Positions 36,075-44,284 of a DNA stretch of 64,000 nt are shown in pieces. The translations under genes were made by a program, and so were the position numbers. The notes below the pieces were generated by a model. That model worked only from the letters and a program-made list of their open reading frames with translations. It had not been told where the DNA came from and searched no databases. Source of the DNA: Brachybacterium sp036311905 (GTDB lineage Bacteria > Actinomycetota > Actinomycetes > Actinomycetales > Dermabacteraceae); NCBI RefSeq assembly GCF_036311905.1, contig NZ_JAZDCH010000017.1:62001-126000 (forward strand), given 5' to 3'. Position 1 is the stretch's first letter. Each line of letters opens with the position of its first letter.

Positions 36075-36205
36075 GGCCGGATCCCCCCGCGTGTGATGTA
36101 AGAGTGCAGGCCCGAAGGCCTGGGACTGTCACTGGGGGCGTCGCTGGCGGCGCTCATGATCTCCTGGTGCTCCTCATGGCCCGACCGCATCTCGGTCGGG
36201 ACTGA
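36065..36205 (-). promoter_or_regulatory. Structured leader of the CNNM operon with a 30-codon overlapping ORF
   Basis: A TAGCAT hexamer at about 36210-36215 on the minus strand could be the -10 element. The transcript would then open with the hairpin CCCGACCG/CGGTCGGG (36180-36200) and a second hairpin CAGGCC-CGAA-GGCCTG (36107-36122). Between them an ORF starts with ATG at 36157 behind AGGAG and ends with TGA at 36065, overlapping the CNNM start codon at 36074. Its peptide is Ser/Pro-rich then HSYITRGGIRPWI. The arrangement resembles Mg2+-responsive leader-peptide control, but this is inference. Confidence 0.45.
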
Positions 36206-36292
36206 GGGAATGCTACAGCCCGCTCCCTGCGTGCGGGCCCCGGGCCGGAGCGCTGTGGAGGACGCCTCGCGGGAGGCGGTGCACGGCCCGGT

Positions 36293-36979
36293 TCAGCGCG
36301 CTGCGCCGTCCCCGCCGAGCTGCCGCTGCACGAAGCCGATGATCTGCGCGAGCTCCTCCTCGTCGATGCCGTGGCCGAGCTGCGGGCGCAGCACCTCCTC
36401 GACGTCGGTGTGCTCGCGGAGGAAGGTGCGCACCTCCTCGTCGGCCGCCGGCCCGAACAGGGGGTCCTGGCCGCCGTGGCCCCAGAGCACCGGCGGGCGG
36501 GCGGCGGCGAGCGCGGCGTCCCCCGGCATCGGGGCGGGGAAGGGCCTCCCGGAGAGCTGGACGATCCAGTCGAGGGCGCGGGTGTCGCGGCGCAGCAGCT
36601 GGAGGGAGAGCATCCCGCCCTGCGAGAAGCCGATCGCGCCGATCACGCGACCGGGGGCGGTGCGCGCGATCCAGCCCTCGACGGCGGCGGCCGCCTCCTG
36701 CAGCAGGGAGGGATCGGCGGGGTCCACGGGCGGCGGCGCGGACCAGGCGAAGCCGGCGCCGCAGCCGAAGACGCCACGCAAGGACGCGTAGACGACGTCC
36801 CGCGGGAGGGCGGGGGCGAGGCCGAGCAGATCGCCCTCGTGGGAGCCGAGGCCGTGCAGCAGCAGGACCACGCGGTCGTCCTCGCGGGGCGGATGCGGGA
36901 ACCAGCGCACGGCGGCGTCGTCGATCGCCGACGGGGCGGGGGTCAGGCGGGTCACCGGCGGGAAGCTCACGGAGGTCAC
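36293..36979 (-). CDS. Alpha/beta hydrolase (carboxylesterase/phospholipase type)
   Basis: A 228-residue alpha/beta hydrolase like the small carboxylesterase/lysophospholipase family. Strand VVLLLHGLGSHEGDLLGL with the oxyanion HG motif, nucleophile elbow IGFSQGGMLSLQLL (G-x-S-x-G, Ser at about 117), acid GGQDPLFGPA and catalytic His in QLGHGID are all in order. No signal peptide. It may hydrolyse short-chain esters. The ATG is at 36979, about 170 bases from the end of a short translated-looking ORF with a perfect ribosome site (37148-37201). Confidence 0.85.
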   Translation of the reverse strand: MTSVSFPPVTRLTPAPSAIDDAAVRWFPHPPREDDRVVLLLHGLGSHEGDLLGLAPALPRDVVYASLRGVFGCGAGFAWSAPPPVDPADPSLLQEAAAAVEGWIARTAPGRVIGAIGFSQGGMLSLQLLRRDTRALDWIVQLSGRPFPAPMPGDAALAAARPPVLWGHGGQDPLFGPAADEEVRTFLREHTDVEEVLRPQLGHGIDEEELAQIIGFVQRQLGGDGAAR

Positions 36980-37147
36980 GAGCGAAGCGTAGTCCGCGTG
37001 GCGGCGCCGCCGATCCGCGCCCGGACAGGGGCGAACCCGCAGGGTGCGCGGTGCGCATGTCGGCTGGACAAGGGCCGACCCCTGCGGGTCCGGGCAGCTC
37101 GGGTGGATTCGCTGCGGTCCGTCGATCTGGGGGCCCGCTGATGCGGG

Positions 37148-37266
37148 TCAGAGTCGAGGGGTTGCCTCAGCGGCGAGCCACCTCACGAGTCCGAAGGTCA
37201 TTCATTCCTCGGATCACCTCCTTTCGATGTGCCTCCACCGTAGACCCGGGGCGGCAGCGCGGGCAA
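37148..37266 (-). promoter_or_regulatory. Promoter, near-perfect Shine-Dalgarno and 17-codon leader ORF
   Basis: On the minus strand, TTGCCC (37261-37266) and TACGGT (37237-37242) are spaced by 18 bases, a good promoter. The sequence GAAAGGAGGTGATCC (37211-37225) is a full-length complement of the 16S rRNA 3' end. It is followed by ATG 37205 (12 codons) and ATG 37201 (17 codons; MTFGLVRWLAAEATPRL, stop at 37148). A CCCGC-ATCA-GCGGG hairpin follows the stop. It lies 169 bases upstream of the hydrolase and may be its leader peptide. Confidence 0.55.
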
Positions 37267-37376
37267 TGGATTTATGGCCGGGGCGTTTACGCAGGCCGCA
37301 GACCTGACAGGATGGTCGGCGGCGATCCGCGCCGACTCGCGCTCCGACCCTGTCGCCCCGCGCCGCCGACGACGCC

Positions 37377-38582
37377 GTGCTCGCCGAGGAGATCGCCGAC
37401 CTGCGGATCCACCCCCTCTCCCTGCCGCCGCTCGCGCTGGTGAACACCCACTGGTTCCACGCCGACTCCCTCGCTGAGCACTACGGCGTGCCGGTGTTCT
37501 CGGAGCGGCACTGGGAGCTGATCGAGGCCTTCCTCGCCTCCGCCGTGGACATGGGCGTCACCTCCGTGCTCATCCCCTCCTGGACGCCGCCGCTCGACAC
37601 GGCGGAGGGGCATCGCCGGCCGACGGTGCAGCTCGTGGGCATCGCCGAGGTCGACGGCGAGTACGTCCTGGACATGACGAACCTGGACGGCTGGCTCGAC
37701 CTCTGTCGCCGGCTCGGGATCACCTGCCTCGAGATCGCGCACCTGTTCACCCAATGGGGAGCGCGCGCGACCCCGGCGATCGAGGTCGGGACGCCGGGCG
37801 GCCCCGAGCACCGCTTCGGCTGGCACGTCCCGGCGACCGATCCCTCCTACCGTCGGCTGCTCGAGACGCTGATCCCCGCGCTGCGCACCCATCTCGCCGA
37901 GCACTGGGAGGGGCGGGTGCTGTGGCACGTGTCCGACGAGCCCTCGGCGGAGCACCTCGACGCCTATCGCGCAGCGAAGGACCAGGTCGCGGATCTGCTG
38001 GAGGGCGCCGAGGTGGTCGACGCGCTGAGCTCCCTCGAGTACGCCCAGCAGGGCCTGGTGGACACCCCGATCGTCGCCACGGACCACGTCGAGCCGTTCC
38101 TCGCCGCCGGGCACCGGCCGTGGGTCTTTTGCTGCGTCGCCCAGAACCGGGAGGTCGCGAACCACTTCATCGCCCTGCCCTCGGTGCGCTCCCGGGTGCT
38201 CGGCCGGCAACTGTTCGTCTTCGACGCGCCCGGCTTCCTGCACTGGGGCTACACCTTCTGGTGGTCGCAGTTCGCGCTGCGCCCGATCGATCCGTTCGCG
38301 GACACCTGCGCGGGCGGCGTCTTCTACGGCGGGGACGCCTTCGCCGTCTACCCGGGGCCCGACGGCACGCCGTGGCTGTCGCTCCGCCATCGGGTGCTCG
38401 CCCAGGCCATGTGGGATCACCGGGCCCTGACACGTCTCGCGGAGCTCACGGACCGCCCGACGGCCGCGGCGCTCGTCGACGAGGGACGGACGCTCACATA
38501 CTCGTCCTTCTCCTATGACGTCGAGGAGCACCTGCGGGCGCGTCGGGCGGTCGACGAGCGGATCCTCGCGGCGACGGCCTGA
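37377..38582 (+). CDS. DUF4091 glycoside-hydrolase-like protein, apparently lacking its N-terminal domain
   Basis: The 401-residue product matches the catalytic-barrel half of DUF4091 proteins: LNTHWFHADSLAEHYGVPVFSERHWELIEAFLASAVDMGVTSVLIP, ITCLEIAHLFTQWGARATP, HWEGRVLWHVSDEPSAEHLDAYRAAKD, FCCVAQNREVANHFIALPSVRSRVLG and PGFLHWGYTFWWSQFALRPIDPFADTC...YPGPDGTPWLSLRHRVLAQAMWD. Typical members are longer, with an N-terminal beta-sandwich domain. Here the frame upstream of the GTG at 37377 is closed by a stop at 37305 and has no homology or clear ribosome site. Either the gene is leaderless and short or its 5' part has been lost. Confidence 0.75.
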   Translation: MLAEEIADLRIHPLSLPPLALVNTHWFHADSLAEHYGVPVFSERHWELIEAFLASAVDMGVTSVLIPSWTPPLDTAEGHRRPTVQLVGIAEVDGEYVLDMTNLDGWLDLCRRLGITCLEIAHLFTQWGARATPAIEVGTPGGPEHRFGWHVPATDPSYRRLLETLIPALRTHLAEHWEGRVLWHVSDEPSAEHLDAYRAAKDQVADLLEGAEVVDALSSLEYAQQGLVDTPIVATDHVEPFLAAGHRPWVFCCVAQNREVANHFIALPSVRSRVLGRQLFVFDAPGFLHWGYTFWWSQFALRPIDPFADTCAGGVFYGGDAFAVYPGPDGTPWLSLRHRVLAQAMWDHRALTRLAELTDRPTAAALVDEGRTLTYSSFSYDVEEHLRARRAVDERILAATA

Positions 38583-38597
38583 GCCGCGCCGCGGGGG

Positions 38598-39926
38598 TCA
38601 CTCCAGCGGGGCGCCGGGCTGCGCGGCGGGCCCGGCCGTCGCGGCGGGCCCGGCCGTCGCGGCGGGTCCGGCCGTCGTCGCGGGCTTCCGGCTCTCGAGC
38701 TTCGCGAGCTGCCGCGCCGCGGCGTCCCGGCCGCCGAGGCCGAAGGCGAGGACCGCGGCGGCGGCGGCACCGATCACGAGAGCGCCGAAGGCCATCTCGA
38801 TGATCGAGTCGGCCACGCCCATCGACTGCAGGCCCATGGCGGTGAACAGGATGATGACCGCCCAGCGCACCACCGTGGAGACGGTGCCGGAGAGGATCTT
38901 CCCCAGGATCGTGGCGAGGAAGAAGCCCACCGCGATGATCGCGCCGCCGAACAGCACGTTCCCGCCAAGAGCGAGGATCTCGCTGAGGAACGCGGTGATC
39001 TGCGGGAAGCCGAGCACCTGGGCGCCCATCACGGCGAAGAACAGCACAACGGCGATCTCGAGGACGCGCAGCACGGTGGGCACCACGGAGGAGCCCGCGG
39101 GGAGGATCTCCTGACGGGTCAGCCAGGTGTCGATGCCCGAGCTCTCCAGGAGCGGACGGAACAGGCCCGAGACGAAGCGGGCGATGAGCACGCCGATCGC
39201 GACCAGGGCGGCGGCCGCGATGATGTTCGGGATCGCGGTGAACACGGCGGTGAGCATCGCGGAGGCCGGCTCGGAGATCGAGGCGATGCCGAGGATCTGC
39301 AGCGCGGCGATCGAGACCACGATCATGATCAGCGCGAACACGACCTGGGAGAGGATCTCCGGGAGCTTGGAGGGCTGACCGGGGGCCCGGCCCTGGGCGG
39401 GCTGACCCGGCACGCCGGGCTGCTGCGCGGCGGGATGCTGCCCGGCGGGTTCCGCGTGCGGGGCGGCGGTCGCCCCGCCGGTCGCACGGTCGATCCCGGA
39501 CCGGGCGGTGCCCAGCAGCTTCCCGAAGTCGACCGTCGAGAGCGCCGTGCGGATCAGGGCGCGGGCGATCTTCGCGATCGTCAGGCCGATGATGAACACG
39601 AAGAGGGCGCCGATGATGTTCGGGACGTAGCCCAGGGCGCTCTCGAGCATCACCACGACGGGCGAGAGCACCTGCGAGAGCTGGAAGATGCCCAGCACCA
39701 TGATCAGGCCCAGCAGCCACACGATCATCGAGGCGATCGCCCCGATGGACGCGCCGAGCCCGGCGCCGTCGACCCCGGGCTTCTGCAGAGCGGGGATCTT
39801 CTGGGTCAGTCTGGCGACCGCACCCTTGACCACCATGGCCAGGATCGCGGTCACCACGAGGATGACGATGGCGGCGAGGACCTTCAGTCCCAGCTCCGCC
39901 CAGTTGACGCTCGATAGGAAACCCAC
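38598..39926 (-). CDS. CmpX/MscS-related conserved transmembrane-helix channel protein
   Basis: A 442-residue membrane protein with repeated conserved TM-helix elements (PF05552 type): LKVLAAIVILVVTAILAMVVKGAVARL, LGASIGAIASMIVWLLGLIMVLGIFQLSQVLSPVVVMLESALGYVPNIIGALFVFIIGLTIAKIARALI and a second set FALIMIVVSIAALQILGIASI...FTAIPNIIAAAALVAIGVLIARFVSGL. A Pro/Gln/Gly linker (about residues 145-185) separates the halves. The C-terminus is an 18-bp-repeat-encoded Ala-Thr-Ala-Gly-Pro tail. It is expected to be a mechanosensitive or cell-surface regulator protein. No MscS beta domain is evident. Confidence 0.8.
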   Translation of the reverse strand: MGFLSSVNWAELGLKVLAAIVILVVTAILAMVVKGAVARLTQKIPALQKPGVDGAGLGASIGAIASMIVWLLGLIMVLGIFQLSQVLSPVVVMLESALGYVPNIIGALFVFIIGLTIAKIARALIRTALSTVDFGKLLGTARSGIDRATGGATAAPHAEPAGQHPAAQQPGVPGQPAQGRAPGQPSKLPEILSQVVFALIMIVVSIAALQILGIASISEPASAMLTAVFTAIPNIIAAAALVAIGVLIARFVSGLFRPLLESSGIDTWLTRQEILPAGSSVVPTVLRVLEIAVVLFFAVMGAQVLGFPQITAFLSEILALGGNVLFGGAIIAVGFFLATILGKILSGTVSTVVRWAVIILFTAMGLQSMGVADSIIEMAFGALVIGAAAAAVLAFGLGGRDAAARQLAKLESRKPATTAGPAATAGPAATAGPAAQPGAPLE

Positions 39927-40042
39927 GGGGTCCTCCGATGCTCGGGGAATGGATGGAGACCGTGACCGGTCTCACAGTCAGCATTCACCACTCTCCGAGC
40001 CAGGTCCAGAGCCGCAGGTGAGAGGGGTGCCGGCGGTCCCCC

Positions 40043-41452
40043 TCAGGTACCGCAGAAGGTCAGGAAACGATCTCCGCCCTCCTCGGGCCCCTCGAGATGT
40101 GCCAGCCCGGGTCTGGCCTCGAACGGTGCGGAGACCGCGTCCAGGAAGGTGAGCACCGGGCCCGGATCACCGAGGTGGGCGGCGCGCAGCGCCGTGTCCA
40201 GCTGCACGTTGCGCGGCACGTACAGCGGGTTCGCCCGCGCCGCGGGCCCGTCGGCCGACGGGTCGTGCAGCGCCTCGTGCCGCGCGGCCCAGGCGCGGAA
40301 GGGCTCGGGGTCGGCGAACAGCGCCTCGGCCCCGCCCGCCGAGAGGGCGCGGAAGAACCCCGTGTGGTCCACCGACTGCGCCTCCATCAGGACGAACAGG
40401 TCCTCCCCGAGGGCGAGCACCTCGTCCTGCCCGCCCGTGACGCCGAGCTTCGCGGCGAGTCCGCGGGCGCGCGCCGCGAGGTACGCGGGCTCGAAGCCCT
40501 CGAGCACCTCGGTCGCCGCGTCGACGGCATGCTGCGGGTCCTCGGCGTCGATCACCGGCAGCAGCGCCTCGGCGAAGCGGGAGAGGTTCCACAGCGCGAT
40601 CCCGGGCTGGTTGCCGTAGGCGTAGCGGCCACTGCGGTCGATCGAGGAGAAGACCGCCTGGTCCCGGTGGACGTCGAGGAACGCGCACGGCCCGTAGTCG
40701 ATCCCCTCCCCGGAGAGCGCCATGTTGTCGGTGTTCATCACGCCGTGGACGAAGCCGAGCAGCATCCACTGCGCGACCAGCTCGGCCTGCGCGCCGGTGA
40801 CCGCGGCGAGCAGCCCGAGCGGACCGTCGGCCGACGGGTGGTGGCGGGTGATCACGTGGTCGACGAGGCGCCCGGTGACCTCCGGGCCGTGATGCCAGGC
40901 GGCGGCCTGCACCGTGCCGACGCGCAGGTGGCTCGCGGCGACGCGCACCAGCAGGGCGCCCGGCTCCGGCGTCACCCCCTGCCGCGGCGCGATCCGCTCC
41001 CCGGTGGTGAGCACGGCGAGGGCCCGCGTCGTCGGCACGCCTGTGGCGTGCAGGAACTCGCCGATCACGGCCTCGCGCAGCATCGGGCCGAGCGGCGCCT
41101 TCCCGTCCCCGGCGCGGGCGAAGGGGGTGCGGCCGGAGCCCTTCAGGTGCAGGTCGACCCGGCGGCCGGAGGTGTCGACCAGTTCGCCGAGGAGCACAGC
41201 CCGGCCATCGCCGAGCTGCGGGTTCGCGCTGCCGAACTGATGGCCGGCATAGGCCTGGGCGATGGTGCCGTCGATCTGCCCGGTGAGCAGGGCCATCCCC
41301 TCCGGACCGCGCAGCCGGCCGAGGTCCAGCCCGAGCTCCGCGGCGAGGGGCTCGTTCAGCCACACGATCTCCGGGTCCGGCGGGAGGTCCGCGCGCCACG
41401 GCACGCACAGCTCGGGGAGCGCCTGCGCGTAGGTCTGCTGCAGCGGGAGCAT
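40043..41452 (-). CDS. selO: Protein adenylyltransferase SelO (YdiU)
   Basis: SelO is a pseudokinase-fold enzyme that transfers AMP from ATP to protein Ser/Thr/Tyr residues, with a role in redox stress. The 469-residue protein carries the conserved segments AYAGHQFGSANPQLGDGRAVLLGEL, LHLKGSGRTPFARAGDGKAPLGPMLREAVIGEFLHATGVPTTRALAV, ASHLRVGT, GFVHGVMNTDNMALSGEGIDYGPCAFLD (catalytic and metal-binding Asn/Asp) and RYAYGNQPGIALWNLSRFAEALLP. The C-terminus ends FCGT, including the conserved near-terminal cysteine. The ATG at 41452 has GGAGG five bases upstream, better than the GTG at 41458. It is divergent from the NYN-domain gene. Confidence 0.93.
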   Translation of the reverse strand: MLPLQQTYAQALPELCVPWRADLPPDPEIVWLNEPLAAELGLDLGRLRGPEGMALLTGQIDGTIAQAYAGHQFGSANPQLGDGRAVLLGELVDTSGRRVDLHLKGSGRTPFARAGDGKAPLGPMLREAVIGEFLHATGVPTTRALAVLTTGERIAPRQGVTPEPGALLVRVAASHLRVGTVQAAAWHHGPEVTGRLVDHVITRHHPSADGPLGLLAAVTGAQAELVAQWMLLGFVHGVMNTDNMALSGEGIDYGPCAFLDVHRDQAVFSSIDRSGRYAYGNQPGIALWNLSRFAEALLPVIDAEDPQHAVDAATEVLEGFEPAYLAARARGLAAKLGVTGGQDEVLALGEDLFVLMEAQSVDHTGFFRALSAGGAEALFADPEPFRAWAARHEALHDPSADGPAARANPLYVPRNVQLDTALRAAHLGDPGPVLTFLDAVSAPFEARPGLAHLEGPEEGGDRFLTFCGT

Positions 41453-41505
41453 GGCCACCTCCTGATCCCCTCCAGGCTACGTGCCCGCCGCGTAGGCTCG
41501 TCCCC

Positions 41506-42057
41506 ATGACGCAGCGCACCACGTACCTCCTCGTCGACGGCGAGAACATCGATGCCACCCTGGGGAGCTCGGTGCTGGGCCGTCGGCCCCAGCCGGAGGA
41601 GCGGCCGCGCTGGAACAAGCTGCTGCAGCATGCGGAGTCGGCCTGGCAGCAGGAGGTCAAGGGCCTGTTCTTCCTCGCCGTCTCAGACAGCCTGCCGCTC
41701 AACTTCGTGCAGGCGCTCATCGCGCTCGGCTACACCCCGGTGCCGCTGCGCGGCGAGGGCAAGGTCGTGGACATCGCGATCCAGCGCACCGCCGAGGCGC
41801 TCGTCCCGCGCGAGGCGGACGTCATGCTGGTCAGCCACGACAGCGACTTCGTCCCGCAGATGGAGGCGCTCGCGGAGGACGAGGAGCGGCGCACCGCGAT
41901 CGTCGGCTTCACGGAGTTCATGTCGGGGGACCTGCGCGAGATCCCGGGCGTGGAGCTGCACGACCTCGAGTACGACGTGCAGGCCTTCACGAGCCGCCTG
42001 CCGCGGGTCCGCATCATCGAGATCGACGAGTTCGACCCGCTGGAGTTCATCCTCTGA
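41506..42057 (+). CDS. NYN-domain (LabA/DUF88) putative nuclease
   Basis: A 183-residue PIN-like NYN-domain protein. Acid residues of the metal centre appear in order: YLLVDGENIDATLG (Asp and Glu near the N-terminus), GKVVDIAIQRTAEAL, and MLVSHDSDFVPQMEALAEDEERRTAIVGF (S-x-D-S-D-F). Family members are RNases or single-strand nucleases, or regulatory proteins such as LabA. The ATG at 41506 opens immediately on the fold. No partner genes are adjacent other than divergent selO, 53 bases away. Confidence 0.87.
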   Translation: MTQRTTYLLVDGENIDATLGSSVLGRRPQPEERPRWNKLLQHAESAWQQEVKGLFFLAVSDSLPLNFVQALIALGYTPVPLRGEGKVVDIAIQRTAEALVPREADVMLVSHDSDFVPQMEALAEDEERRTAIVGFTEFMSGDLREIPGVELHDLEYDVQAFTSRLPRVRIIEIDEFDPLEFIL

Positions 42058-42232
42058 GCCGGACGGGCCGGCGGGGCGGCGCGGGCGGGGCTAGGCCCCG
42101 CCCGCAGTCGGGGCCCGGTGGCCGTCAACGCCCGGTCGACCGTCGGGGCCCGGTCGGCTGTCACGGCCCCGTCGGCGGGCGCCGACCCGTCGGTTGTCGT
42201 CGGCCACTGCCGCGCCCGCCACCCGGACGACG

Positions 42233-42266
42233 AAAAACCCCGGCTCACCTGGGTGAACCGGGGTTT
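42233..42266 (-). terminator. Rho-independent terminator of tRNA-Leu
   Basis: On the minus strand AAACCCCGG (42266-42258) pairs with CCGGGGTTT (42243-42235), with CACC/GGTG inside, followed by TTTTT (42237-42233). It lies 8 bases beyond the tRNA 3' end. Confidence 0.85.
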
Positions 42267-42274
42267 CTCCGCGG

Positions 42275-42358
42275 TGCGCAAGGGGGGACTTGAACCCCCA
42301 CGCCGTTTCCGGCACACGGACCTGAACCGTGCGCGTCTACCAATTCCGCCACTTGCGC
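42275..42358 (-). tRNA. tRNA-Leu (anticodon CAG)
   Basis: The minus strand folds into a class II tRNA: acceptor GCGCAAG/CTTGCGC, D arm with GGTAGACGC, anticodon arm CACGG-TTCAGGT-CCGTG with CAG, long variable arm GCCGGAAACGGC, T arm GGGGG-TTCAAGT-CCCCC and discriminator A. It is 84 bases and CCA is not encoded. It decodes CUG, the main Leu codon in this genome. Confidence 0.97.
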
Positions 42359-42465
42359 GTGGCTCCGGCACCGGGTGCCATACACACCGAGACCGAAGAT
42401 TCCCCTAGGTTACCCTCCGAGAACCCCGGCCCCAAACCGCCGGGCCGCACAGTGACGAAGACCTC

Positions 42466-43905
42466 TCAGCGCATCGACTCCGCTTCCTCGAAGGCCTCGT
42501 CGATGTCCCGCGGATCGACGCGTCGACGCCCCACGACCAGGTAGAGCAGGCTCGCCACGATCACCGCCGGGACGCCCACCATCGCCGCGACCTGCATGCT
42601 CGGCCGCACGGCGACGGTCGCGAGCACGGCCAGCAGACCCACCAGACCCACCACGGCGGTGACCGAGCCGCCCGGCATCCGGAAGGTCGCCCCGGTGATC
42701 CCGCGGCGTCGGAAGGAGAGGAAGGTCAGCAGGATCAGCACCCACACCAGGATCACCGCGAAGACGACCAGGCTCATCATGTAGCCGAACACGCCGCCCA
42801 CCCCGGAGAAGGCCAGTAGCGCCGCACCGATCAGGCCCACCGAGCTCAGCGCGATGCCGACCGCCGGCACCTTCCGCGCGGTGGTGTGCGCGGCGAAGCG
42901 AGGAGCGAGCCCGTCGGAGGCGAGGGAGTGGATCATCCGGCTGCCCGCGTACAGGTTCGCGTTCGCCGCCGAGAGCGCCGCGATCAGCACCAGCAGGTTC
43001 GTGACATGGGCGGCGCCGGGCACCCCGATCCGGTCGAAGACCATCACGAACGGCGAGGTCGCGACCTCGCCACCGGTCCCAGCGGCCTCCCGCCACGGCA
43101 CCAGGCACAACACGATCCCGATGCACAGGACGTAGAAGAAGGCCAGACGCACGATCGTGGTCCGTGCGGCAGTGCGGATCGAACGCGCCGGATCCTTCGC
43201 CTCAGCGGCCGTGATCGACAGCAGCTCGATGCCGCCGAAGGAGAACATCACGACCGAGAGCGCGACCCACACACCGCTCCAGCCCATCGGGGCGAAGCCC
43301 CCGTCGGCCGTGAGCTCGACGAACCCCGCGGCCGGTGCGCCCGGCACCCCGACCAGCACGAGTGCCGCGCCGATCAGGAGGAAGACCAGCACCGCGATCA
43401 CCTTGATCGAGGACAGGAAGAACTCGACCACGCCGAAGGAGCCGACGCTGAACAGGTTGATCCCGATGATCACCGCCGCGAACAGCAGGATCCCCGCCCA
43501 AATCGGCACGCCCGGGAGCCAGTACGCGAGGTAGGCAGCGCACGCGACGAGCTCCGCCCCCGTCACGCACACGGTGACGATCCAGTACAGCCAGCGGCTG
43601 AGGTAGCCCCAGAACGGGGACAGGTAACGGGCGGCGAGGGTGCCGAAGCCGCCGCGCACCGGGTGGCGCGAGGCCATCTCGCCCATCGACAGGGCCACGG
43701 TCGCCGCGATCAGGGAGCCGAGCGCGAAGGAGACGATGACCGCGGGGCCGGCGTAGCCGATCGCCTCGCCGGAGCCGAGGAAGAGCCCGGTGCCGAGGGC
43801 AGAGCCCATGGCGATCATCGCCATCTGGCCATGGCCGAGGGTACGGGCGAGGCCCTGGTGGTCGTCGGAGGGGACCGACGTGGAAGTGGGGGTCGGGGAG
43901 CTCAC
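42466..43905 (-). CDS. Amino-acid permease (APC superfamily)
   Basis: A 479-residue permease of the AAT/GABA-permease type, with about twelve helices. Signature features are the first helix GHGQMAMIAMGSALGTGLFLGSGEAIGYAG, ALSMGEMASRHPVRGGFGTLAARYLSPFWGYLSRWLYW, and the substrate-site helix FSFGGIELLSITAAEAKDPARSI. It differs in detail from the permease at 7.3 kb. The GTG at 43905 was chosen because upstream in-frame sequence runs into long inverted repeats and has no similarity to permeases; GTG 43911 is nearly equivalent. No Shine-Dalgarno is clear. Substrate unknown. Confidence 0.87.
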   Translation of the reverse strand: MSSPTPTSTSVPSDDHQGLARTLGHGQMAMIAMGSALGTGLFLGSGEAIGYAGPAVIVSFALGSLIAATVALSMGEMASRHPVRGGFGTLAARYLSPFWGYLSRWLYWIVTVCVTGAELVACAAYLAYWLPGVPIWAGILLFAAVIIGINLFSVGSFGVVEFFLSSIKVIAVLVFLLIGAALVLVGVPGAPAAGFVELTADGGFAPMGWSGVWVALSVVMFSFGGIELLSITAAEAKDPARSIRTAARTTIVRLAFFYVLCIGIVLCLVPWREAAGTGGEVATSPFVMVFDRIGVPGAAHVTNLLVLIAALSAANANLYAGSRMIHSLASDGLAPRFAAHTTARKVPAVGIALSSVGLIGAALLAFSGVGGVFGYMMSLVVFAVILVWVLILLTFLSFRRRGITGATFRMPGGSVTAVVGLVGLLAVLATVAVRPSMQVAAMVGVPAVIVASLLYLVVGRRRVDPRDIDEAFEEAESMR

Positions 43906-44045
43906 CCGCACGAGGATAGGCGAGGCGCTCTCGCGGACCGGGATCGGACCTCCCGGTTGCCGGGCGCCAGGCGGGGCGGGGCGGGGGCCGAGGGGTGGGC
44001 CGGGGGTGGGGCTGGCCGGGCCGAGGCCGGAGCCGGGGCCCGGCC

Positions 44046-44114
44046 AGGTCGACACTGTCGGCTGGCGAGCCAGATCCGCGGTCGTTCTGGCTCGTGAGCC
44101 GACACTGTCGACCT
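44046..44114. repeat. 29-bp imperfect inverted repeat
   Basis: Bases 44046-44074 and 44086-44114 are inverted copies with three mismatches in 29, separated by 11 bases. Both arms contain the GTCGACA...TGTCGGCT core. It lies 170 bases downstream of rplI, in the same gap as a second, longer repeat. No transposase reading frame is inside. Confidence 0.85.
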
Positions 44115-44148
44115 CGCCCCGCCCGCCGCGGCGCCCCGCCGGGCATGA

Positions 44149-44205
44149 CAATGGCCCGTTTCTCAACCATTTCTGAGGCGAAAGTGGTTGAGAAACGGGC
44201 CATTG
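44149..44205. repeat. 21-bp perfect inverted repeat downstream of rplI
   Basis: Bases 44149-44169 are the exact reverse complement of 44185-44205, starting CAATGGCCCG. Inside, TTTC/GAAA extends the stem with a bulge. It lies 80-136 bases past the rplI stop. It is less G+C-rich than its surroundings and could be a terminator or a repeated extragenic element. Confidence 0.88.
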
Positions 44206-44284
44206 CGCGGGCCCTGGACGATCAGGCCGGTGCTGGACCGTCTGATCGCCTGCCGCTCGTACTCCACTCGGCGGAGTACGCCGA

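Noticed and set aside
37211..37225. Plus-strand match to the 3' end of 16S rRNA (GGATCACCTCCTTTC)
   Set aside because: No other rRNA sequence flanks it; the minus-strand reading is a Shine-Dalgarno sequence before a small ORF.
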